A DNA stretch of 47,718 bases from Aggregatilineales bacterium (GTDB lineage: Bacteria; Chloroflexota; Anaerolineae; Aggregatilineales; Ch27), in NCBI GenBank assembly GCA_029976025.1, contig JARKNX010000220.1, positions 1 through 47,718 on the forward strand, read 5' to 3'. Made by a program: the position numbers and the translations under genes. This document shows, piece after piece, positions 1 to 6,676 of the stretch (positions within the stretch are counted from its first letter, which is position 1; the number at the start of each line of letters is the position of its first letter). The notes under the pieces were generated by a model. That model worked only from the letters and a program-made list of their open reading frames with translations. It ran no database searches and had not been told where the DNA came from.

Positions 1-2
1 GG

Positions 3-449
3 CTGACCGGTCGCTGCTACGGTCTGGATGAGATCGAGGCCTGGCCGGTGCGGCTGCCGACCGAGAATGAGTGGGAGATTGCGGCGCGCGGCGAGGACGG
101 ACGTCTGTACCCTTACGAGTCGGAATTCGATGCCCGGAAGGACAACGTGGAGGGGACCGGCATCCGCATGACCAGCGCAGTGGGTATCTTCCCGGATGGG
201 GCGAGTCCCTGTGGGCTGCTGGACATGAGCGGCAATGTATTGGAATGGTGTCTGACGAAATACACCGATCCGCCGTCGGATGCGACTGCCTCCGGGGAGG
301 ATCTGCAGTCAGACACCCGGCGGGTGGTGCGGGGCGGGTCGTGGAACCTCAGTCAGGACGCCGCGCGCGCCGTCTTCCGCTTCAGGCTCGACCCTGTCAA
401 TCGCAACTACATCCTCGGGTTTCGGGTGTGCCGTCCCCCTTCTCGTTAG
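3..449 (+). CDS. FGE/SUMF1-fold protein, C-terminal part (5' truncated)
   Basis: The reading frame is open from base 3, so the gene starts before the window; 148 codons remain. Family signatures are visible: RLPTENEWEIAARG near residue 16, LLDMSGNVLEWC near residue 72, VVRGGSWNLSQDAARA near residue 108, and a C-terminal LGFRVCRP. These are typical of formylglycine-generating-enzyme-like domains, which share the C-type-lectin fold. True sulfatase activators carry specific active-site Cys residues that cannot be judged from this fragment. Many bacterial homologues are ligand-binding or variable proteins rather than enzymes. The C-terminal VVRGGSW segment has a near copy in opposite orientation at 1095-1155; the differences are discussed under findings. 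The fold is clear, the function is not. Confidence 0.85.
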   Translation: MTGRCYGLDEIEAWPVRLPTENEWEIAARGEDGRLYPYESEFDARKDNVEGTGIRMTSAVGIFPDGASPCGLLDMSGNVLEWCLTKYTDPPSDATASGEDLQSDTRRVVRGGSWNLSQDAARAVFRFRLDPVNRNYILGFRVCRPPSR

Positions 450-467
450 GTTCTTCTGTCCACTGGT

Positions 468-510
468 GGGGGCGGTGCGGCGCAGCCGCAGGCGCGTAGC
501 GCCAGCCCCC
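468..510. repeat. Nested inverted repeat (three-way-junction hairpin)
   Basis: An outer stem pairs 468-473 (gggggc) with 505-510 (gccccc). Inside it are two perfect 5-bp hairpins: 477-481/485-489 (gcggc, loop gca) and 491-495/499-503 (ggcgc, loop gta). It begins 18 nt after the stop codon of the FGE-fold gene. No T-run follows, so a classical terminator is less likely. It could act as a structured DNA or RNA element. Confidence 0.6.
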
Positions 511-590
511 GGATCGATATCGCAATAAGTTCCCGGGTACTCATATGTGCTCTCTGTGTTCCCGACCTCCTGAGACTTCACCTGAATGCC

Positions 591-818
591 CTAGGCGGCC
601 AGATAGTCGCGGACGGCCACCTGCACGCCGGCGCGGGCGGCGTCCTGCACCGTCTCCAGCAGGCGCGCGGTCGTGGCTTCGTCGAGGTAGGCTTCACCGC
701 AGTTGTCGCAGACTTGCGCCGGCACGCCCTTGAATACCAGCGTCATACTGCCCTGTTCAAGGGTGACCGTCGTTGTCGCGGGGCTGGTCTCGCCGAGTTT
801 GCAGATCACGCACTTCAT
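591..818 (-). CDS. YgiT/MqsA-type zinc-finger antitoxin-like protein
   Basis: A 75-residue protein that begins MKCVICKLGE and continues with a CDNCGEAYLDE motif. The two CxxC pairs (residues 3/6 and about 37/40) form the zinc finger of the YgiT/MqsA N-terminal family. It lacks the C-terminal helix-turn-helix of full MqsA, as is common in the short YgiT proteins paired with DUF4258. The gene lies 29 nt downstream of the DUF4258 gene on the same strand, the usual toxin-antitoxin-like arrangement. Antitoxin function is inferred from family and pairing. Confidence 0.8.
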   Translation of the reverse strand: MKCVICKLGETSPATTTVTLEQGSMTLVFKGVPAQVCDNCGEAYLDEATTARLLETVQDAARAGVQVAVRDYLAA

Positions 819-847
819 GGCTTCTTGCTCCTGAAATCCGCCTTCCG

Positions 848-1153
848 CTAGTCCGGATCGGGTTCATAGGCGGTAATGATAATGGTCGTTTGCGAGTCAT
901 GGTCGTCAGCAGCCACGACATGCAGGGGGCGCTTACCGCGCCAGCCAAGTATCAAATAACTTGGATAGGGCGTATCATCCGGATACTCGCGGATGGCATC
1001 ACCGCTCCGTACCACGTCGCGCACATCCTCGATTGTGATCCCGCGTTCGGCCATGCGCTGCACAGCATGCACCCGGAAGACCAGACGCTCATATTGCGGC
1101 ACACGGCGCGCGCGTTGTCTTGACTGTTGTTCCACGATCCGCCTCGCACACAC
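848..1153 (-). CDS. DUF4258 domain protein (putative toxin partner of YgiT)
   Basis: A 101-residue protein. The DUF4258 core begins near residue 19 (YERLVFRVHAVQRMAERGI), followed by a region ending in HVVAADD and ITAYEPD. DUF4258 is a small fold related to RelE/MqsR-like toxins and is often paired with YgiT zinc fingers. The GTG at 1153 has a plausible GAGG Shine-Dalgarno 7 nt upstream. A second GTG at 1102 (VPQYERL) coincides with the start of the conserved core but has no clear ribosome site. The extra 17 residues from the first start (Arg/Gln-rich) are an out-of-frame reading of an FGE-gene fragment, so either start is possible. Confidence 0.75.
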   Translation of the reverse strand: MCARRIVEQQSRQRARRVPQYERLVFRVHAVQRMAERGITIEDVRDVVRSGDAIREYPDDTPYPSYLILGWRGKRPLHVVAADDHDSQTTIIITAYEPDPD

Positions 1154-1160
1154 CGGGCTG
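1095..1160 (-). repeat. Inverted partial copy of the FGE C-terminal coding region
   Basis: Read on the minus strand in a frame different from the DUF4258 gene, this DNA encodes VRGGSWNNSQDNARAVCRN, the FGE-family C-terminal signature. It aligns with 327-373 of the plus strand over 47 nt with 40 identities. All 7 differences fall at adenines of the minus-strand copy, and none of the 35 non-adenine positions differ. A stop codon lies upstream in this frame at about 1189, so it is not part of an intact FGE gene. Confidence 0.75.
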
Positions 1161-1198
1161 CCTCACAGGGGGCCCCGCAACCTCTCGGCTACGTTTTC

Positions 1199-1204
1199 AG
1201 TATA
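1199..1204 (-). promoter_or_regulatory. Possible -10 element for the DUF4258-ygiT pair
   Basis: TATACT on the minus strand, about 45 nt before the GTG at 1153. No convincing -35 is seen. Confidence 0.3.
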
Positions 1205-1254
1205 CTCCGGATTCCGTAAAATCGATTCGCCTCCATAGACCGGGCTGTGCCCAC

Positions 1255-2193
1255 CTACCCGGCCAGGACGCCGGCCAGCGTGTCCGCATCGATGTTGCCG
1301 CCGGTGAGGAGCACGGCGGTCGGGCGGTCGCCCGCCACAATCTTGCCGCTCAGCAGCGCCGCCACGCCCACCGCGCCGCCGCCCTCGATCACCCAGCCCT
1401 GCTCGTACAGCAGCCAGCGCATAGCCGCGGCGATCTCGTCCTCGTCGGCCAGCACGATCCGGTCCACATACCGCCGGCAGAGGTCGATCGTCTCCGTCCC
1501 CTCGATCCCGCCGCTCAGGGCTTCCGCCAGCGTATCGGCGACCTGGGGGAGATCGGCCGCGTGCAGGGCGTTGTACATGGCCGGGGCGGAGCGCGCGTTC
1601 ACGCCGATGACCTCGATAGCGGGGTTGATCGTCTTCACCGCGAGCGCGACGCCGCTGATCAGCCCGCCGCCGCTCACCGGCACGATGACGGCCTCAAGGG
1701 CGGGGTTTTGCTCCAGCAGCTCCAGGCCGCACGTCCCGGCCCCGGCGATGATGGCGGGATCGTTGTACGCGGAGATGTAGGTCCGGCCTTCGGACGCTTC
1801 GATCTGGCGGGCGTGCTCCTCGGCACGGTCGTAAAAGTCGCCGTGCAGGATCACGTCCGCGCCGTAGCGCCGCGCGCCGTCGATCTTGCGCCGCGGGGTG
1901 TGGACGGGCATGACGATTCTGGCGCTCAGGCCGAAGCGGCTGGCTCCGTAAGCGACCGCCTGGGCGTGGTTGCCGCTGGAGGCGGTGACCAGGCCGCGCG
2001 CCTGTTCGGCTGCGCTCAGGCTGAGCATGGCGTTGAAGGCGCCGCGCACCTTGAAGCTGTGGGTGGGGTTCACCTGCTCCAGTTTGAGGGCGACGGCCCG
2101 GCCCAGGCCGGGGGCGGCCTCCAGCGGGGTGGGCGTGAAGTAAGGGCGCAGGCGGCTCCGGGCGGCGATGATCTCTCTGAAGGTGACGGTCAT
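1255..2193 (-). CDS. Threonine/serine dehydratase (PLP-dependent)
   Basis: A 312-residue cytosolic fold-type II PLP enzyme. It is expected to deaminate threonine to 2-oxobutanoate (and serine to pyruvate). The PLP lysine is K48 in HSFKVRGA. ASSGNHAQA near residue 71 is the phosphate/substrate loop, and VSGGGLISG near residue 173 is the glycine-rich PLP-phosphate loop. There is no C-terminal ACT domain, so it resembles the short catabolic/TdcB-like form rather than feedback-regulated IlvA. It lies 10 nt downstream of thrC in the same operon, placing threonine synthesis and breakdown together. A racemase or other relative is possible but less likely. Confidence 0.9.
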   Translation of the reverse strand: MTVTFREIIAARSRLRPYFTPTPLEAAPGLGRAVALKLEQVNPTHSFKVRGAFNAMLSLSAAEQARGLVTASSGNHAQAVAYGASRFGLSARIVMPVHTPRRKIDGARRYGADVILHGDFYDRAEEHARQIEASEGRTYISAYNDPAIIAGAGTCGLELLEQNPALEAVIVPVSGGGLISGVALAVKTINPAIEVIGVNARSAPAMYNALHAADLPQVADTLAEALSGGIEGTETIDLCRRYVDRIVLADEDEIAAAMRWLLYEQGWVIEGGGAVGVAALLSGKIVAGDRPTAVLLTGGNIDADTLAGVLAG

Positions 2194-2203
2194 GGGGGCG
2201 GCC

Positions 2204-3319
2204 TCACGAAGCGGCTTTGAGGCCGCTGCCGGTCAGGGGGATGACAATGCGGGCCGCCGCCCCCGCGGCTGCGCGAACCAGGGGCAGGGCGGCGACCGGC
2301 GTCGCGCTGGTCGGCTCGACATACAGCCCGCGGCGGGCCAGCGCGTCCTGCGCGGCGCGGATGGCGTCGTCGTCCAGCCGGTAGACTGCGCCGCCGGTGC
2401 TCCGGATGGCGGCCAGGATGGCGCTTCCCCGGACCGGGCGGGCGATGCGGATGCCGTCGGCGATGGTGTCGCCGCCGGTGTTCCGCTCGCCGTCGTGCGC
2501 CGCGGTCAGGTCGGGCGCGCCGTCCTCCCAGGCCCGGACTACCGCGTCATATGCTGCCGCCTGGACGCCGAAGAGGCGGGGCAGGCGCGCAATCAGGCCG
2601 GCTTCCAGCAGCGCCCGGAAGCCGGCGTACCATCCCAGCAGCAGCCCGCCCTGTCCGACCGGGAAGATCGCTGCGTCGGGGAGCTGCCGCCCCAGTTGTT
2701 CCCACAGCTCCCAGGCGCCGGTCATCTGCCCGACCAGGAAGTATGGACTCCAGGCGTGGCTGGCGTACGGGGCGCCCTCCGCGGCGCTCTCGCAGGCCTG
2801 CGTGACAGCGGCGCGCGAGCCAGGCACTTCGACGAGAGTCGCGCCGAAGCGGGCGATCTGGCGCTTCTTGTTCTCCGGCGCGGTAGCCGGCACGAAGACG
2901 CGCGCCCGGATGCCGCCGGCCCCGGCGTAAGCGGCGGCGGAAGCCCCGGCGTTGCCGGACGAATCCTCAACGATGGCCGTCACGCCTTCCGCCGCCAGCG
3001 CGTTGAGCACGACAGCCACCCCGCGGTCTTTGTACGACCCGGTCGGCTGGAGGTATTCCAGCTTGGCCAGGAAGGAGTCGCCGTCCAGCGCCACCGTTGC
3101 GAGCGGCGTCATGCCCTCGCCGAGCGAGAAGCGGCGCTGGACTGGCAGCATGGCGGCGTAGCGCCACAGCGACCACTCCCCGGTTTCGATCGCTTCCGCC
3201 CGGAACGGGGGCAGGGCGGCAAGCTCCAGCGGGCCGCCGCAGGCGGGGCAGCGCCAGTCCAGCGGGCCGGCGGCGCGTGCGCAGGCGGGACAGATCAGGT
3301 CAGCAGCCAGATCGGGCAT
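2204..3319 (-). CDS. thrC: Threonine synthase
   Basis: A 371-residue PLP enzyme converting O-phosphohomoserine to threonine. The N-terminus has a zinc-ribbon-like segment with two CPAC motifs (residues 10-13 and 24-27), common in bacterial and archaeal class II threonine synthases. The PLP lysine is K97 in GSYKDRG. EDSSGNAGASAAAYA follows, and a glycine-rich GQGGLLLG loop binds PLP phosphate. Its start codon lies 3 nt after the zinc-ribbon gene's stop, and the dehydratase follows after 10 nt, so the genes are almost certainly co-transcribed from the asnS side. Confidence 0.93.
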   Translation of the reverse strand: MPDLAADLICPACARAAGPLDWRCPACGGPLELAALPPFRAEAIETGEWSLWRYAAMLPVQRRFSLGEGMTPLATVALDGDSFLAKLEYLQPTGSYKDRGVAVVLNALAAEGVTAIVEDSSGNAGASAAAYAGAGGIRARVFVPATAPENKKRQIARFGATLVEVPGSRAAVTQACESAAEGAPYASHAWSPYFLVGQMTGAWELWEQLGRQLPDAAIFPVGQGGLLLGWYAGFRALLEAGLIARLPRLFGVQAAAYDAVVRAWEDGAPDLTAAHDGERNTGGDTIADGIRIARPVRGSAILAAIRSTGGAVYRLDDDAIRAAQDALARRGLYVEPTSATPVAALPLVRAAAGAAARIVIPLTGSGLKAAS

Positions 3320-3322
3320 AGG

Positions 3323-3526
3323 TTATTCCAGTTCGGCGGAAGATTGCGGGTCCAGATCGCAGGTCACCTGGCCGATCACGTCGCCGTAGCGCGCCCGGCC
3401 GCACTGCTGGCAGCGCCACAGCTCAATGATCGCGTAGCCGCACCCGGCCTGATCGTGGTAGGGGATGAATTCGACAGGGCCGCCGCAGTGCTCGCAGCGC
3501 GGGGCTGGCTCAGGTTGATCGGGCAT
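3323..3526 (-). CDS. Small zinc-ribbon protein
   Basis: A 67-residue protein starting MPDQPEPAPRCEHCGGP, with a second pair CQQCGRARYGD; the CxxC...CxxC spacing suggests a single zinc ribbon. I chose the ATG at 3526 because an AAAGG Shine-Dalgarno lies 9 nt upstream; a longer reading frame starting at 3667 would run into the asnS 3' end and adds low-complexity sequence. It is embedded in the asnS-thrC-dehydratase operon, with 3 nt to thrC. I do not recognise a specific family. Confidence 0.7.
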   Translation of the reverse strand: MPDQPEPAPRCEHCGGPVEFIPYHDQAGCGYAIIELWRCQQCGRARYGDVIGQVTCDLDPQSSAELE

Positions 3527-3600
3527 GGTCAGGGGCCTTTCACTTTCATCAGCGGGGCGGGCGCTGGCCCGCCCCACCGCACAATGAGCATCGGGTGCGG

Positions 3601-4938
3601 TTACGGATACTTGCGGCTGAGCATACGGGGATAGGGAATCGTCTCCCGGATGTGCGGCAGGCCGCAAATCCAGGCTACCATGCGCTCCACGCCGAGGCCG
3701 AAGCCCGCGTGAGGGACGCTGCCGTAGCGGCTCAGGTCGATATACCAGCGGTAGGCTTCCTCCGAGATGCCCATCGTCTTGACGCGCTCCGCCATCAGCG
3801 CCGGGTCGGAGATGCGCTCGCTGCCGCCGGTGATCTCGCCATAGCCTTCCGGCGCGAGCAGATCAGTGCAGTTAACGACGCCCGGATCCTCTTCGTTGGG
3901 CTGCATGTAGAAGGCTTTGGCCTCCACCGGATAGTGGGTGACGAACACGGGCTTGTCGAACATCCCGGCGATGGCCGTCTCATGCGGCGCGCCGAAGTCG
4001 TCACCCCATTCGATCTGGAGACTCTCTTTAAGTTCGGGGTCGGTCGTTTCGGCGGCCAGCTTCTGTAAGCGCGCCACCGCCTCGGTATAGGTGATGCGCG
4101 GGAAGGGCGGGATGATATTCTCCAGCCGGGTTGTGTCGCGCTCCAGGATGGTCAGCTCCTGCCGGCGGGTGGTCAGGACGGTCTGCACGATGTAGGCGAT
4201 GAACTCCTGCTCCATCGCGATCAGATCGTCCAGGCTGAAGAACGCCATCTCCGGCTCGACCATCCAGAATTCCATCAGGTGGCGGCGCGTCTTGGATTTC
4301 TCCGCACGGAAGGTCGGCCCGAAGCAGTACACCTTGCCGTGGGCGGCCATGTTGGCCTCGTTATAAAGCTGGCCAGTCTGGGCCAGAAAGGCTGGCTCGC
4401 CGAAGTAGTCGATCTGGAACAGGGTCGTGGTATTCTCCCCGGCGGCGGGCGTCAGGATGGGGGTGTCCACCAGCAGATAGCCGTGATCATCCAGCCAGTC
4501 ACGGATTGCCTTGATGATCGTGGCCCGAATGCGGATGATCGCCCACTGGTGCGACGAGCGCAGCCACAGGTGGCGGTTATCCATCAGGAATTCCACGCCG
4601 TGCTCCTTGGGCGAGATGGGGTACTCCTCCGCCTCATGGATCACCTCAAGCGCGGTCACGCCCACTTCGTAGCCGCCGGGGTACCCCGGCGCGCGCTCAT
4701 CCCGGCGAACCCGCCCGGTGATGATGATGGAAGACTCCTGCGTCAGCGCTCTGGCGGCCTCAAACTGCTCTGGCGGAAGGTCCTTCTGAAACGCGACACA
4801 CTGGGCGATGCCAGTGCCGTCGCGCACCTGCATAAAGACCAGCTTGCCTTTGTGGGTTTTGTTGTAAAGCCACCCTTTGATGATCACGTCCTGCCCGTCG
4901 CAGGCGGCAATATCCTGAATCAGCATGGGCGTTGCCAT
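3601..4938 (-). CDS. asnS: Asparaginyl-tRNA synthetase
   Basis: A 445-residue class IIb aminoacyl-tRNA synthetase that charges tRNA-Asn. The N-terminal OB-fold anticodon-binding domain covers roughly residues 15-110 ([20 protein letters not shown]). Motif 2 is [19 protein letters not shown] and motif 3 is [16 protein letters not shown] near the C-terminus. It ends in the usual [16 protein letters not shown] tail. The start ATG at 4938 is preceded by GAGGAAG. A second in-frame ATG lies four codons later. It heads the minus-strand operon with the zinc ribbon, thrC and the dehydratase, and diverges from the flippase gene. Confidence 0.96.
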   Translation of the reverse strand: MATPMLIQDIAACDGQDVIIKGWLYNKTHKGKLVFMQVRDGTGIAQCVAFQKDLPPEQFEAARALTQESSIIITGRVRRDERAPGYPGGYEVGVTALEVIHEAEEYPISPKEHGVEFLMDNRHLWLRSSHQWAIIRIRATIIKAIRDWLDDHGYLLVDTPILTPAAGENTTTLFQIDYFGEPAFLAQTGQLYNEANMAAHGKVYCFGPTFRAEKSKTRRHLMEFWMVEPEMAFFSLDDLIAMEQEFIAYIVQTVLTTRRQELTILERDTTRLENIIPPFPRITYTEAVARLQKLAAETTDPELKESLQIEWGDDFGAPHETAIAGMFDKPVFVTHYPVEAKAFYMQPNEEDPGVVNCTDLLAPEGYGEITGGSERISDPALMAERVKTMGISEEAYRWYIDLSRYGSVPHAGFGLGVERMVAWICGLPHIRETIPYPRMLSRKYP

Positions 4939-4984
4939 GGGCGCGGCTTCCTCAATTGGAGAATTTCGGCGAAAAGATACAGGT

Positions 4985-4990
4985 ATTGTA
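4985..4990 (-). promoter_or_regulatory. asnS: -10 element for asnS
   Basis: TACAAT on the minus strand, 46 nt before the ATG. The -35 region is poor. TACAAT recurs as the -10 in several promoters of this window. Confidence 0.4.
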
Positions 4991-5092
4991 ACGGAACGAC
5001 CCTTCCGCTGCCAGACATTTCATGCTCACGCAAGCGGCGGGAGCTTTACTCCTTGCCGCCTGCTGCCTGTTCCCCCCCTGCCTGTATCGGTG

Positions 5093-5098
5093 TACAAT
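5093..5098 (+). promoter_or_regulatory. -10 element for the flippase gene
   Basis: TACAAT on the plus strand, 34 nt before the ATG at 5133, with a weak -35 (ttcccc) at 17-nt spacing. Confidence 0.35.
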
Positions 5099-5132
5099 CC
5101 GCCCGCCTGGATGTTCCAGATTGGCGATACTT

Positions 5133-6668
5133 ATGACTCAGGTTTCACCCGCTGTCATCAGCTCCGATGCCGCCCGCCGCGCCGCCCGCAATGCGGCGGC
5201 TCTGACGCTCTCTTCCATTCTGGCCAAAGGGGCGCAGTTCCTGTGGCAGTTGGCGCTGGCCCGCCTGCTTATGCAGGAAGAATACGGCATCTACGGCACG
5301 ATCCTGGGCATGGTGACTATCGCGGCCACCCTTGTCGATTTTGGCATCGGTACTATTGTGCTCCGCGATGTCTCCCGGCAGAGGGAGCTGGCCGGCAGGG
5401 TCCTGGCCGCCACGCTGGTCATCCAGTCGCTGCTGGGCGTGCTGGTCTATATTGCCCTGCTGCTGGTGGGGCGGCTGGCCGGATATGAGGCCGATATCCT
5501 GGTGCTGCTGCCGCTGGCCGGGCTGAGCCTGGTGCTGGATGTGCTGGGCACGATGGCTCGCAGCATCCTGCTGGCGCGGGAGCAGATGGTCATCGCCGCC
5601 GTTGTCGATGTGATTCATATTGCGCTGCAAATCGCACTGGCCGGGCTGGCCTTGCTGGGGGGAGGCGGGCTGCCAGGATTGTACGGAGCCATGGTGACCG
5701 CCAGCGCCCTCCGCGCGCTGCTCTTCTGGATCATCCTGCGCTGGAATGGCGTGATCACGCAATGGCCGCTGGACCGCGCTCTGGCGTGGCGATTGGTCAC
5801 GCAGGGCGCTCCGCTGGCGGTGAACGCCTTTTTGTTGTGGACGTACCAGAGCATTGATAAGCCGCTGGTGACAGCCACCCTCGGCCAGATGAACACGGCG
5901 CTGTTGATGCCCGCCGCGGTACTTGTGGTTGGCGTCGTGGAACTGCTCAATATCACGGCCATCACGGCTCTGTTCCCCCTGTTATCCCGCCAGTACGGGG
6001 AGGGGCAGGTGGCGACCTTTCGCTTTCTGGTGCAGAAGCTCGCCCTGTTCACCCTGATCGTTGTGCTGCCGATAGCCGTGTGGGTGACTGTGCTGGCCCC
6101 GTTTATTATCGGGCTGCTCTTCCCGGCGGCTTATGAGCAGTCCGTCCAGATACTGCAGGGACTGATCTGGTATGGAGTGGCGACAATGGTCGCCAATGCC
6201 TTCGCTATCAGCATGATCATTCAGGGGGATCAGGTCTGGCTGATGAAAGCGCGGGGCGCGGGGCTGCTGATCTATATCCTGTTGATGCTGCTTTTGCTGT
6301 CGCGGGTGGGAGTAGTGGGCGCGCCAGTTAGCAGCCTGACGGCGGAATGTCTGGTGCTGGCGCTGCTATTGTGGAAGTGGGAGCCGGACGGGGCCTGGCT
6401 CCGGAGTTTGCTGCCGCGGCTGGCCCGGCTGGCGGGGATCGCGGGTGTGATGCTGCTGGTTGCCGCCGGGCTGTATGCGTTTGGAATGGCTGCACTCTGG
6501 CCCCCGATCCTGGCGGCCATTGTTGCGGTCCTGGCCAGCGGGGCGATCTACGGGGCTGCTGTGTGGCTCGGCGGCGTCATCGCTCCCGACGATCGCGCTT
6601 TCCTCCAGCAGTTTCTGGCGGCTGTCCCGGGAGGGCGTGCGCTGACGCGGATGTTGCGCCTCTCGTGA
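5133..6668 (+). CDS. Polysaccharide/oligosaccharide flippase (MOP superfamily, Wzx-like)
   Basis: A 511-residue integral membrane protein with about 12-14 hydrophobic segments. It begins MTQVSPAVISSDAARRAARN, followed by SSILAKGAQFLWQLALARLL and a loop EEYGIYGTILGMVTI typical of Wzx/RfbX proteins. These flip lipid-linked glycans to the outer face of the membrane. I prefer the ATG at 5133 over an upstream ATG at 5022, which would add a Cys-rich extension overlapping the promoter. It is convergent with the O-antigen ligase/TPR gene, with only 8 nt between stops, so the pair probably serves surface polysaccharide assembly. Confidence 0.85.
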   Translation: MTQVSPAVISSDAARRAARNAAALTLSSILAKGAQFLWQLALARLLMQEEYGIYGTILGMVTIAATLVDFGIGTIVLRDVSRQRELAGRVLAATLVIQSLLGVLVYIALLLVGRLAGYEADILVLLPLAGLSLVLDVLGTMARSILLAREQMVIAAVVDVIHIALQIALAGLALLGGGGLPGLYGAMVTASALRALLFWIILRWNGVITQWPLDRALAWRLVTQGAPLAVNAFLLWTYQSIDKPLVTATLGQMNTALLMPAAVLVVGVVELLNITAITALFPLLSRQYGEGQVATFRFLVQKLALFTLIVVLPIAVWVTVLAPFIIGLLFPAAYEQSVQILQGLIWYGVATMVANAFAISMIIQGDQVWLMKARGAGLLIYILLMLLLLSRVGVVGAPVSSLTAECLVLALLLWKWEPDGAWLRSLLPRLARLAGIAGVMLLVAAGLYAFGMAALWPPILAAIVAVLASGAIYGAAVWLGGVIAPDDRAFLQQFLAAVPGGRALTRMLRLS

Positions 6669-6676
6669 GGCGCGGC

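Noticed and set aside
468..510. tRNA-like cloverleaf
   Set aside because: The fold has only two inner hairpins with 3-nt loops and lacks the T-loop GTTC and anticodon features.
952..1149. Minus-strand frame starting VRGGSWNNSQ as a real gene
   Set aside because: Only the first 19 or so codons resemble FGE; the rest is an out-of-frame reading of the DUF4258 gene.
1120..3634. Long plus-strand open frames opposite the dehydratase and threonine synthase genes
   Set aside because: They are antisense shadows of two clear PLP enzymes in GC-rich DNA and show no domain signature.
5022..5132. Signal-peptide-like extension of the flippase
   Set aside because: It would overlap the TACAAT promoter element and is not needed; the ATG at 5133 gives a normal-length flippase.
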